Origin: Nitrospinaceae bacterium | GTDB lineage: Bacteria > Nitrospinota > Nitrospinia > Nitrospinales > VA-1 | Direction: 5' to 3' | NCBI GenBank assembly: GCA_029261595.1 | Contig: JAJDAZ010000002.1 | Location: 1-64,000, forward strand | Length of the DNA stretch: 64,000 bases | Shown: piece after piece, positions 9,475 through 18,411 of the stretch | Layout: each line of letters begins with the position of its first letter | How positions within the stretch are numbered: position 1 is the first letter of the stretch | Translations under genes and position numbers: made by a program | Notes under the pieces: model-generated | The model's input: only the letters and a program-made list of their open reading frames with translations | Told to the model about the DNA's origin: nothing | Databases searched by the model: none

Positions 9475-10857
9475 ATGGGCAACTCTTCCTATTCCTTGTC
9501 ATTAAATTCGTTGACCCACTTTTGGAACCGTTTTGCGGAGGGGTCCACCAACCGAAAAATATTTGGTGCCACCCTCATCATCGGGTTTTTCACCTTTTCC
9601 GTAAAGTTAGCTTCTCTTTTGAAAGAGTTGGTGGTGGCGTCGGTGTTTGGCACGAATGACGCACTGGATGCTTTTTTAATCGCCTTCCTTCTACCTTCCT
9701 TCGTAGGGGGGATTGTGGCCGGGGCTCTCAGCGCGGCAACGGTCCCGACTTATATTCAAGTCAGGGAAAAGGAAGGTCCGGTGGCAGCTCAAAAACTGAT
9801 TTCAGGAATCGTTGCCCTCGCTTTGGGGATCATGACCCTTACAATAATCCTGCTGGTCGTCTTTGGACCTCAGCTTTTGATCTTCATGGGTTCGGGGTTT
9901 GATGGAGAGAAATTGATCCTCGCCAAGAAATTGCTTTTTGTTCTGCTTCCCATGATTTTTTTAAATGGCCTGGTTACGATCTATTCTGCAGTTCTCAACG
10001 CCGAAGAGCGCTTTGCTTTGGCGGCTTGTATTCCCGCAGTGGTTCCCGTCGTGTCCGCAGTCATGATCCTGACCCTTGCCGAGGAATGGGGCGTCTACTC
10101 GCTGGCCTTTGGTTTTCTGGCAGGGTTTGGACTGCAGTTGTCATTGCTGGCATATTGCCTGAAAAAAAGAAAAATCGGCCTGATGCCAAAATGGGCTGGT
10201 ATCACTCAGCCGGTCCGTCAGGTGATCGGTCAATACATGCCGCTGGTGGCGAGCGGGTTCCTGATGAGTAGCACCGTTCTGGTGGATCAGTCCATGGCGG
10301 CGATGCTGGAAGCGGGAAGCGTTGCCACACTTGGTTACAGCAATAAGATACCCGCCACCCTGCTTGGGGTCGGAGCGTTGGCGCTGGGAACGGCGATACT
10401 GCCGTTCTATTCGAAAATGGTGGCCAATAAGGATTGGAAGGGCATAGAGCATACCCTGAAAACTTATCGGTGGAAAATCATTCAGGTTTCCGTTCCCTTG
10501 ACCCTGGGGTTTTATTTTTATTCAGAACCCCTTGTTCGGGCCCTTTTTGAGCGTGGGGCTTTTACAAGTGCCGATACGATTCTGGTGGGCAAGGTGCAGG
10601 CGGTCTATTTTCTGCAGGTCCCCTTTTTTTTATCAGCCACCCTGATCACACGCTTGATTTCCTCGCTAAGATATAATCAACTTTTGATGTTTGGCTCCAT
10701 GATTACATTGCCTCTGAACATCATAATGAATTATGTGCTGATGCAATATTATGGGCTCCTGGGGATTGCGATGTCGACAGTTATTGCCTATGCAGTTTCA
10801 CTCGTGTTTTTATCGGTCGGATTGCACCGCAAGCTCAGCAGGTTGAGGAAGGATTGA
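9475..10857 (+). CDS. MurJ/MVF-family lipid-linked glycan flippase, copy 2
   Basis: 460 residues and strongly similar along its whole length to the flippase at 6794, including the KELVVASVFGTNDALDAF and LFERGAFTSADT motifs. This copy has an AGGA four bases before the ATG. The pair flanks one GT4 gene, which suggests a tandem duplication followed by divergence, or duplication with insertion of the GT gene. Two different flippases in one cluster may serve two lipid-linked intermediates. The sequence alone does not say which copy, if either, handles lipid II. Confidence 0.8.
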   Translation: MGNSSYSLSLNSLTHFWNRFAEGSTNRKIFGATLIIGFFTFSVKLASLLKELVVASVFGTNDALDAFLIAFLLPSFVGGIVAGALSAATVPTYIQVREKEGPVAAQKLISGIVALALGIMTLTIILLVVFGPQLLIFMGSGFDGEKLILAKKLLFVLLPMIFLNGLVTIYSAVLNAEERFALAACIPAVVPVVSAVMILTLAEEWGVYSLAFGFLAGFGLQLSLLAYCLKKRKIGLMPKWAGITQPVRQVIGQYMPLVASGFLMSSTVLVDQSMAAMLEAGSVATLGYSNKIPATLLGVGALALGTAILPFYSKMVANKDWKGIEHTLKTYRWKIIQVSVPLTLGFYFYSEPLVRALFERGAFTSADTILVGKVQAVYFLQVPFFLSATLITRLISSLRYNQLLMFGSMITLPLNIIMNYVLMQYYGLLGIAMSTVIAYAVSLVFLSVGLHRKLSRLRKD

Positions 10858-10914
10858 CACATGGAGATTTTGAAGAGCTCACTAAATTGACCTCTTATTT
10901 GAAGGGCCAAATTT

Positions 10915-11742
10915 ATGAGTAGCATAAAAAAAAAAGTGGCTTCACTCGCAGTTTATTCGGGGGTCTTTTTGCTCCTGATCAATGCCGCTGGTTTTTTGGT
11001 CAGCCCCGAAATTGAAAGCAACCCGGGGGAAAGAGCACCTGTTGCAAACTACGACAATAGAACACTGGCCTGGCCGGACGCCAAGCGCCAATTTTTGGAG
11101 TTAAGGAGTGACCCTATTTCCCCGGAGGACAAGGCGCGGGGTCTTTTTAAACTGGTTTTTGAATCCTTTCTACATACCGAGTCCTACAACAATATCAAAC
11201 TATGGGAAAACTGGATTTTGTGGCTGGGTGGGACCTTGTTGGACAGGCGTTATTTGAAATCCCAGGATCCCGATTTTATATGGAAGCGCGGGGGCGGTCA
11301 TTGCAGTCAGGCCGTCACGATCTTCGTCGCGAAGGGCCAGCAATTGGGTTTGAAAACCCGGATCGTTGGCCTGAGCGGGCATGTCGTGGCGGAGGTTTTT
11401 TTACCTGATAAAGGATGGCGTGTGGTCGACCCCGATATGGGAATATTCTGGGATCACGATCTGGGATCATTTGGAGTCAACCCGAATGAAGAGCATGTGA
11501 GAAATAAATTTTTAGCCCTTGGATATTCAGAAAAAATTTCCCGGAATTTTTCGCGGGTGTATGTGAGTCAGGAGAATAATTTTCTAAGGGAGTTTCCCAC
11601 TTCGCCCGACCGCTTCTTATTGGAAAAATATTCCCATTGGGCGAAATGGGTGATCCCTTTCGGGCTGGTCGGATTCGGTCTGGTAATCAGGGGGAGATCA
11701 ATTGCAAGAAACCGTTTTGACCTGTCATTAAATTGTAAATAA
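10915..11742 (+). CDS. Membrane-anchored transglutaminase-like (papain-fold) protein
   Basis: 275 residues with an N-terminal membrane segment (about 8-28) and a second near the C-terminus (about 243-260), so the middle domain probably faces the periplasm. The core has the Cys-His-Asp order of the transglutaminase-like fold: Cys130 in GGGHCSQAV, His156 in LSGHVVAEV and Asp172 in WRVVDPDMG. Family members act as peptidases, amidases or cross-linking enzymes. In polysaccharide loci, related proteins are often of unknown role. It follows flippase copy 2 by 57 bp, in the same direction. A function in processing or anchoring the glycan or its carrier protein is inference. Confidence 0.7.
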   Translation: MSSIKKKVASLAVYSGVFLLLINAAGFLVSPEIESNPGERAPVANYDNRTLAWPDAKRQFLELRSDPISPEDKARGLFKLVFESFLHTESYNNIKLWENWILWLGGTLLDRRYLKSQDPDFIWKRGGGHCSQAVTIFVAKGQQLGLKTRIVGLSGHVVAEVFLPDKGWRVVDPDMGIFWDHDLGSFGVNPNEEHVRNKFLALGYSEKISRNFSRVYVSQENNFLREFPTSPDRFLLEKYSHWAKWVIPFGLVGFGLVIRGRSIARNRFDLSLNCK

Positions 11743-11853
11743 ATCGTTACAAACCCTTGTCTGGTTCTTAATGATTCAAGGGCAAAATAGTATTATGCAA
11801 AGGTTTATAAGTACAAAATTGTTCCTTACCAAATTCACCACCTTGGGCTTTTT

Positions 11854-13002
11854 ATGAAAAACATTGTTTTTTTGACTCGTTCATTAAATTATGGGGGCGC
11901 TGAAAGGCAGTTGGTCAACCTTGTCAAGGCAATGGACCGGAACAAATTCAATCCATCGGTTCTTACCTTTTATTCCGGGCCTCTGGAAGGGGAGTTAAAA
12001 TCAGCGAATTCGCAAACCTTTTCGCTGGAGAAAACCGGACGGTGGGAATTTTTCGGTTTTCTTTTTCGTCTATTCAGAAAGCTAAAGGCCTTGAAACCGG
12101 ATATCATTCACGCTTATTTGACCCTTCCAAATATTCTGGTGATTTTGTTGAAGCCGTTGTTCCCAAATACACGCATAGTAATCGGCCTGCGCGGTTCTAA
12201 AAGGAATCCCAAGCACGATGACTGGCTTGCCCGGTGGACGGATTCTCTGCTATGCACATTGTCACGATTCTCGGATCTCATCATCGTGAACTCGAAGAAG
12301 GGCTTTAAGGATTCCGAAAAGCAAGGATTTCCTGGGGAAAAAATGATCGTGATTCCCAATGGAATCGATACCGAGCGATTTCAACCGAACAAAAAAGCCG
12401 GATTGGGTATGCGTAGGGAATGGGGAGTGAAAGATGGGGAAATTGCGATTGGCCTCGTCGGCAGTTTGCATCCTATGAAGGGTCATCCAACCTTTCTCCA
12501 GGCTGCGGCGTTATTGGCCAGGAAGAGGCCGGACGTTCGTTATGTGTGTGTTGGTGGAGACCGATCAGAGGGGTATAAAAATGAGCTTGTTGCTTTGGTC
12601 CATCAACTCGGCATATCCGATCGTATGATCTGGGCGGGCCCTCAAGCCGATATGCCGGCGGTTTTTAATGCGTTTGATATCGTTTGCTCTTCCTCATCTT
12701 TTGGCGAAGGCTTTCCGAATGTCCTTGGAGAAGCTATGGCCTGCAAAATACCCTGCGTGGTGACGGATGTGGGAGATTCGTCCTGGGTAGTGGGGGGAAC
12801 GGGGATCGTGATTCCCCCGAATGATCCGGAAGCCCTGGCTAAGGGATGGGAAAATATTTTGAATGAAGATATGAAAGAAAAGGCCGGGCAGGCGCGTTTA
12901 AGAATTGAAAATAATTTTAGCCTGAATCATCTGGTCCAACGAACACAAGAAGCATTGTCTATAAATGGGCGCGTTGTGATCAATCAACCCGATATTTCGT
13001 AA
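11854..13002 (+). CDS. GT4 family glycosyltransferase
   Basis: 382 residues. SLNYGGAERQLVNLVKAM at the N-terminus and the EX7E motif EGFPNVLGE in the C-terminal GT-B domain identify a retaining GT4 transferase. GSLHPMKGHPTFLQAA marks the start of the donor domain. The closest resemblance within the window is the GT4 at 16946: both have the variant GDSSWVVGGTG/GDSDWMVGDTG after the donor motif, so they are probably paralogues. It is followed by the transferase at 13004 after one base, which implies co-translation. Donor and acceptor are not known. Confidence 0.85.
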   Translation: MKNIVFLTRSLNYGGAERQLVNLVKAMDRNKFNPSVLTFYSGPLEGELKSANSQTFSLEKTGRWEFFGFLFRLFRKLKALKPDIIHAYLTLPNILVILLKPLFPNTRIVIGLRGSKRNPKHDDWLARWTDSLLCTLSRFSDLIIVNSKKGFKDSEKQGFPGEKMIVIPNGIDTERFQPNKKAGLGMRREWGVKDGEIAIGLVGSLHPMKGHPTFLQAAALLARKRPDVRYVCVGGDRSEGYKNELVALVHQLGISDRMIWAGPQADMPAVFNAFDIVCSSSSFGEGFPNVLGEAMACKIPCVVTDVGDSSWVVGGTGIVIPPNDPEALAKGWENILNEDMKEKAGQARLRIENNFSLNHLVQRTQEALSINGRVVINQPDIS

Positions 13003-13003
13003 A

Positions 13004-14680
13004 ATGAGATCTCTCAAAAACATATCCTTCATATACCCCTACTTAGGAGCCTTTATATTCCTATTTTTGGTGGTGACTTTGTTTCAGTCGTTTTTTGATC
13101 CTTTGAATGTCTTCTATGAGATCAAGTTTTTGAGCCAGCCCTATGACTTGAGAGGCTACGCCAAGGCAGGTATTTATTTTGCAACCTATATGAGTTGTCT
13201 GGCGGCAATTTTTATTATGGTGATCATTGAGTCGAACCGCCTTTGGCGCCTGTTTATTGCCGCCGTGGTGGTTTTTTATTCGTTTGATATTTTCATACAG
13301 TTATTAAGCTCCCCCAGAGGGTTTACTAAATTTGAATATCAATTGGCCATGGTGCAACTTCATAATTATGGCAACATGATTGTGTTTATTTTTGCTATCG
13401 CAAAAGCAATCGCTATCTCTATTGCTATCGGGTTTGTACTTTCCAGAGTGCGAAATTTTATCCCCAAAAGGTTGCCCATTCGTTGGTCATTGGTTTTTCC
13501 GCTTTCGATGATCTTTGTGTTTACTTCTTCCACTTCGGTTTTTTCCATTAAAAGCGGTGCTTTCCCTGCGCCCATAAAAGTCCCTGCCATAATTTCCAAT
13601 TACCATTTAACGCATAAAGAGTTTCCTCCAAGGGTTCTGGACGAAAATGTGAAAGTTGAAAAACCGTCCAGCGTAAAAAATATCATCTGGATTGTGGATG
13701 AATCCATAACCGGCAGCTTTTTGTCAATCAATGGATATAAAAAGGATACAACTCCGGATATTGGGAAATATATTTCAAAAGGTACCATTTCAAATTATGG
13801 GGTTGTAAATTCCATAGGAAACTGTTCCTCAAGAAGTAACTTGTTTTTAAGGGTTGGAGTCAATCCAGCGACCATCAAAGATTTTAAGAAAGACATCAGT
13901 ACTCTTCCCACTATATTTCATTATGCAAAAAAGGCGGGGTACAAAACTTATCTTTATGATGCGGTTGTTTCTCACGGAGTTGTTCAACACCGTATGACCA
14001 CAGATGATATGCAGTATGTCGATGAATACGTGACCCTGGACAAGCGCCCGTTGCCTCACGAAAGGGACGGTGTGGTTTTGTCGATGATAGAAAGTGCCTT
14101 GAAAAATGATGACAGTGAAAAAAACTTTATTGTCTTCAATAAATGGGGAGCGCATTGGCCCTACCTGCTGGCATACCCAAAGGATAAGACGATTTACACA
14201 CCCATCAGCGAGACGACCCATGACGCCATGAATTTAGCCAATCGGGAAAAAACGATCAATACTTATTTGAATATTCTAAATTATACGGTCAATGAGTTTT
14301 TATTAAGTTTTATGGGAAAAGTTGACTTGTCCGAAACCATAACCTTTTATACCTCCGATCATGGGCAAAGCATCATTCATAAAGGCATCAATCGGACACA
14401 TTGCAGCAATCAAAATGCACCAAAAATCCAGGCCAACGTCCCCTTGCTGGTAATAAATTCCAAAGCCAGGGAGAAGTTTCCCGTGGATAACAAAAAGATT
14501 TACTCCCAACATCAAATGTTTCCAACCACCTTGTCGCTGATGGGGTTCTCCGAAAAAGTTTTGAGTAAATATGGCCGAACTTTATATGAAGGAAAAAAAC
14601 CTGACGAAAAGAGATGGTTTTATTGGTCCATGGCAGGAGATAAAAAATTATTTACGAATGAAGAAAATATCGCCCAATAA
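13004..14680 (+). CDS. Membrane sulfatase/phosphoethanolamine-transferase-like enzyme (alkaline phosphatase superfamily)
   Basis: 558 residues: five hydrophobic segments in the first 180, then a periplasmic alkaline-phosphatase-fold domain from about residue 225 (NIIWIVDESITGSFLSINGY, the first metal-site strand). The distal metal site YTSDHGQS carries Asp452-His453. EptA-type enzymes transfer phosphoethanolamine to lipid A or surface sugars. Here the segment that would hold the nucleophile Thr reads GNCSSRSN (about 272-279), so a Ser or Cys would have to serve or the alignment is shifted. It sits inside the glycan cluster, so decoration of the polymer with a phospho-substituent is a reasonable inference. 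Confidence 0.75.
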   Translation: MRSLKNISFIYPYLGAFIFLFLVVTLFQSFFDPLNVFYEIKFLSQPYDLRGYAKAGIYFATYMSCLAAIFIMVIIESNRLWRLFIAAVVVFYSFDIFIQLLSSPRGFTKFEYQLAMVQLHNYGNMIVFIFAIAKAIAISIAIGFVLSRVRNFIPKRLPIRWSLVFPLSMIFVFTSSTSVFSIKSGAFPAPIKVPAIISNYHLTHKEFPPRVLDENVKVEKPSSVKNIIWIVDESITGSFLSINGYKKDTTPDIGKYISKGTISNYGVVNSIGNCSSRSNLFLRVGVNPATIKDFKKDISTLPTIFHYAKKAGYKTYLYDAVVSHGVVQHRMTTDDMQYVDEYVTLDKRPLPHERDGVVLSMIESALKNDDSEKNFIVFNKWGAHWPYLLAYPKDKTIYTPISETTHDAMNLANREKTINTYLNILNYTVNEFLLSFMGKVDLSETITFYTSDHGQSIIHKGINRTHCSNQNAPKIQANVPLLVINSKAREKFPVDNKKIYSQHQMFPTTLSLMGFSEKVLSKYGRTLYEGKKPDEKRWFYWSMAGDKKLFTNEENIAQ

Positions 14681-14747
14681 AGCTTTTCAAATGGGTGTGA
14701 ATTAGTGAATTAGTAAATGCTAGATCCTTTATTGAGGTAAGAGAATC

Positions 14748-15407
14748 ATGAAAGGTTTGCTTAAGACGGTTTACAGAATTTACAAAAATTCGGATAATAA
14801 CTGGGTGGGGAGGATCGTATGGAAGTTTAATAGTTCCCCTTTGGCGGCCCGATGGGTATTTGGCCTGAAAATGATTCCGGGTTCGATTCCTAAAAGATTT
14901 TTGTTTGATTTGACAACGGTTTTGTTAAAAATCGAACTAAAAAAATGGTTGCCTCGGGTAAAAAATTCCAGGATTCTCGAAATTGGCGTGGGGAATTATG
15001 CCATCTTGAGCGGATGGATGTCGAAGCATGTCGATCAAACCATTGACGCAACCGATGTGGATGCCGGGTGCGTCGAGTCCGCCCGTAAATACATCGAGGT
15101 AAATGGCGCTAACGTGAATGCCATCCAATCTGATTTGTTTTCGAATGTTCAAGGCAAAAAATATGATCTGATATTTTGGAATTTGCCTTATTACAGAGAT
15201 CCTGTGTTTCTGGATGGCCTTTTCGAACAGGTTCCTGACTTTATGAATGAGGGCGCCAGGTTGATCATCGGTTATAACCCAACGCCTCTGCCGCGCGATA
15301 CGGTTTTACAGTTTTTAAAAAGTCACGACGGGTTGGTATTGGACAAAATAGTCTCCCATTGGTGGAATTTGCATGACATCCTTGTGTTGAAAAAGAGCGA
15401 CCGCTAA
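14748..15407 (+). CDS. SAM-dependent methyltransferase, HemK/RsmC-like fold
   Basis: 219 residues. RILEIGVGNYAILSGWM (about 76-92) is the glycine-rich SAM-binding loop, and FWNLPYY (about 144-150) matches the N-x-P-Y/F motif IV of N-methyltransferases that act on amide or amino groups. The first 70 residues are basic and unusual for the family, possibly a membrane- or partner-binding extension. Being in the glycan cluster suggests a sugar substituent as substrate, but NPPY-type enzymes more often modify protein or nucleic-acid nitrogen, so the target is open. Confidence 0.7.
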   Translation: MKGLLKTVYRIYKNSDNNWVGRIVWKFNSSPLAARWVFGLKMIPGSIPKRFLFDLTTVLLKIELKKWLPRVKNSRILEIGVGNYAILSGWMSKHVDQTIDATDVDAGCVESARKYIEVNGANVNAIQSDLFSNVQGKKYDLIFWNLPYYRDPVFLDGLFEQVPDFMNEGARLIIGYNPTPLPRDTVLQFLKSHDGLVLDKIVSHWWNLHDILVLKKSDR

Positions 15408-15689
15408 CCGGGTTGCGAAAATTAAGGGTGGGGAGCAGGGACCTCTTGGAGTATTTGATGATGCAGTCCACAGGCGATGGAACAACAGAGGCCTGGTTTT
15501 TGGGGCCCGTGGGTAACTGTTACTAATGGGTGGAGAAGGTTAAGGTGTGCTCCAAAAAGGAGTGACTATGTTGAAGTCCCCGGTAAAGGTGTTTAAAGCT
15601 ACTTGTTTTTTTTACTTAAAAATATCATTACCGTGTGAAAGAGGTGATGTTTTTAATTTTCATTTTTATCAAATAAAAAGTTTTATACC

Positions 15690-16943
15690 GTGAGTCGTTC
15701 AAATCAAATTTTTAGTTTGGGGTATGTCACCCTTTTCCTTTTTCCGGTGTTAGCCAAGGCGGATCACTTTGTGGCTACGTCATTTCCAGTAAGACTTCCC
15801 TTGCCACCATTATTGTTTTTGCTGGCAATATTAATCCCAGTCCTTTTCAAATACTCTACAAAAAACGAGGGAGAATCTCTCAGCAGGACTTATCAGAAAA
15901 TGATGTTGATCGCTCTGCCATTTTTATTAATCACCGTCGTTTCTGCGGTCTGGAGTTTACACCCAGGCGCAAATTGGAAAAGGGGCTACCGATTTTTGGT
16001 AATGGATTTATACACCTGGTTTCTTTTCATGGTTTCTATTGGGCTTGCGCATTCGAGGACAATACAAAAATACAATCATTTGATATTTTTATTCATACTG
16101 TCGGGCGCTTGCGGGGCTATCTGGGTGGATTTAGTTTATCCTGGAACATTTTCCGGTCTGGAAACTCGCGCCGCGGGATTTGCAGGAAATTCGAATTGGG
16201 GAGGCAGGATCATTATTTTCCTGGCCATCGCTTCCATCCAGTGGGAGAAAAATAATTTGAGGAATTTGCTGATTTTGGTCATTTCTGGGTTGGCTGTGTT
16301 TGCAACCTTATCGGTGGGATGTCTTGTCCTTTATTTGATGGTTCTTATTGGATATCTGGTTCTAAAGCTCAGACAACAGAAGAGCGAGCATTTTGTGATG
16401 AAATTGGCTTTGATCCCAACAGTCCTGGTCCTGATACTGTTCGTTATTCAGCCAGTGATGCTCAATATGATGGAAGACAGCAAGGCATTTTCCAATAAGA
16501 ATTCCCAAGATAGGATTGATCAAATTTTAAATATGACCCGGGGGGACTTTACTTTTGCAACAGATCATTCCCGGAGCCACCTGGTCGATGAGTATTGGGA
16601 GTTAATTTCGGCGGAGCCGTTAGTTGGTTATGGCACAGGCTCTTCTTTATCGCGGTCGAAAAGGCCCCATAATATTTACATAAAGCATTGGATGGAAAAC
16701 GGTCTTTTGGGCATTGTGATCCTGGTGGTATTTATTATCTGCGCTTTTATCCACTTCAGGATATTAAGAGATACGCGAGGCATGATGCTGGTGTTCATAT
16801 TTTTTATGTCAGGTTTTTTTGATCATAACCTATTGCAATACAAAACATTTGTTGTGCTACTTGGAATATTAGGGGCGCTGGCCTATCTGGAGAGGTCCAA
16901 TGGGCCGGTTCTTGCCAAACCCCGGCAGGGAATAATCGTCTAA
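15690..16943 (+). CDS. O-antigen ligase/polymerase family protein (Wzy_C/WaaL-like)
   Basis: 417 residues with about ten membrane helices and one long periplasmic loop (about 265-330). The loop ends in RPHNIYIKHWMENGLLGIV, matching the conserved PHN-x-YL-x-x-xxE-x-G motif of the Wzy_C/WaaL family. Such proteins polymerise undecaprenyl-linked repeat units or ligate finished chains to an acceptor. Start GTG at 15690; no strong ribosome binding site. It is followed after 2 bp by a GT4 gene. Polymerase versus ligase cannot be separated by sequence. Confidence 0.8.
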   Translation: MSRSNQIFSLGYVTLFLFPVLAKADHFVATSFPVRLPLPPLLFLLAILIPVLFKYSTKNEGESLSRTYQKMMLIALPFLLITVVSAVWSLHPGANWKRGYRFLVMDLYTWFLFMVSIGLAHSRTIQKYNHLIFLFILSGACGAIWVDLVYPGTFSGLETRAAGFAGNSNWGGRIIIFLAIASIQWEKNNLRNLLILVISGLAVFATLSVGCLVLYLMVLIGYLVLKLRQQKSEHFVMKLALIPTVLVLILFVIQPVMLNMMEDSKAFSNKNSQDRIDQILNMTRGDFTFATDHSRSHLVDEYWELISAEPLVGYGTGSSLSRSKRPHNIYIKHWMENGLLGIVILVVFIICAFIHFRILRDTRGMMLVFIFFMSGFFDHNLLQYKTFVVLLGILGALAYLERSNGPVLAKPRQGIIV

Positions 16944-16945
16944 TT

Positions 16946-18091
16946 ATGAAGACCAATCATAAGGTAAAAATTCTTCACATTATCACAGGTCTCAATACCG
17001 GTGGAGCCGAAACGATGCTTTTGAAGGTCCTGACCAATATGGACCGGGAAAGTTTTTTGCCCGAGGTTGTTTCCCTGACTGATATCGGCTCGGTGGGTCC
17101 AAAAATTCAGGAACTGGGCATTCCTGTGCATGCCATCGGGATGCGCCCTGAATTTCCTGGTCCCCTTTCGATCTGGCGGTTCATTCGACGGGTCAGAGGT
17201 TTACAGCCCGACTTACTCCAGGGCTGGATGTATCATGGCAACCTGGCGGCCCAATTCACCAATGCCTTTTTGCCAAACCCTGTCCCTGTTTTATGGAATG
17301 TTCGCCATTCGATCTATGACCTGAAGAATGAAAAAAAAATGACTGCCTGGATGATCCGCCTTGGCGCAAAATTTTCAAATAAGCCTTCAAGGATTCTTTA
17401 TAATTCCAAAATTAGCGCATCACAACACGAAGCTTTGGGCTATGTTTCCGAAAAGCGGGTGACGATTCCCAATGGCTTTGATACAGATATTTTTTCCTCA
17501 TCGGAGGAAGCCAGACTGAAAATTCGTCAAGAACTGGGTTTGTCTGCATCCTCATCCCTGATAGGTTTGATCGGTCGTTACCATCCCATGAAAGATCATG
17601 GTAATTTTGTTCGTGCGGCATCCTATATCTCAAAGACCCATCCAGACATCCATTTTGTTCTCGCGGGGACAGATGTTGATTGCAAGAATACCGAATTGAC
17701 GGATTTAGTAAAAAGCCAGGGTCTCACCAGTAAATTTCATCTCTTGGGCGAGCGCAATGACATCAACCGATTGACTGCAAGTCTGGACATCGCTTCATCG
17801 TCTTCATTTACAGAAGCATTTTCCAATACCATAGGGGAAGCCATGGCCTGCGAAGTCCCTTGTGTCGCGACCAATGTGGGTGATAGCGACTGGATGGTTG
17901 GAGATACGGGTCGGTTGGTCCCACCCCGAGACCCCGCGGCCCTGGCGTCTGCCTGTGAAGACTTGCTGGATATCGGTTTGGATGGACGCAAGGCTCTGGG
18001 AGCCAAAGCCAGAGAGCGGATTATAAACAATTTTTCAATAAATAAGATTGTTTCCAATTACGAAGCTCTTTATTCAAGTTTGATTAATTAG
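16946..18091 (+). CDS. GT4 family glycosyltransferase
   Basis: 381 residues. GLNTGGAETMLLKVLTNM is the GT4 N-terminal signature and GRYHPMKDHGNFVRAA the donor-domain entry. The EX7E motif reads EAFSNTIGE. It resembles the GT4 at 11854 in the donor domain and in the segment after EX7E. It begins 2 bp after the ligase/polymerase stop, so the two are very likely co-translated. Substrates are unknown. Confidence 0.85.
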   Translation: MKTNHKVKILHIITGLNTGGAETMLLKVLTNMDRESFLPEVVSLTDIGSVGPKIQELGIPVHAIGMRPEFPGPLSIWRFIRRVRGLQPDLLQGWMYHGNLAAQFTNAFLPNPVPVLWNVRHSIYDLKNEKKMTAWMIRLGAKFSNKPSRILYNSKISASQHEALGYVSEKRVTIPNGFDTDIFSSSEEARLKIRQELGLSASSSLIGLIGRYHPMKDHGNFVRAASYISKTHPDIHFVLAGTDVDCKNTELTDLVKSQGLTSKFHLLGERNDINRLTASLDIASSSSFTEAFSNTIGEAMACEVPCVATNVGDSDWMVGDTGRLVPPRDPAALASACEDLLDIGLDGRKALGAKARERIINNFSINKIVSNYEALYSSLIN

Positions 18092-18411
18092 GTCACCTTG
18101 GTTTGAAGCTTTCTCTAAATTTTCTAGGTTTGGATTATTTCTTTTCAGTTTTATTTCTTACTCTTTGACTTCCCCGGGCCCTTAGTTTGTTGCATGAAGG
18201 TAAACGGTTATTCACTATGGAGCTGGGGAAGGCCGGACCCTGCATTGGTGGGAAAATTCCCAAGATAATACGGCTATGAGCCATTCATTTTTTAGTCATC
18301 TGTGATGGATAAAATCGAAAAAAATACGGAAGTTGTGAAAATGATTGTTTCCCGGCCAATGGCTTTAGACTGCGCGGCCTTTTTTTTAAGGACAAGGAGA
18401 AAATTCGTCTG
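18092..18411. other. 320-bp spacer before the asparagine-synthase-like gene
   Basis: No gene seen. The 3' part holds a run of eight T (about 18379-18386) after GC-rich sequence. AAGGAG follows about ten bases before the ATG at 18412 and is a good ribosome binding site. The T run may belong to a terminator or attenuator, but no long stem precedes it. Confidence 0.3.
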
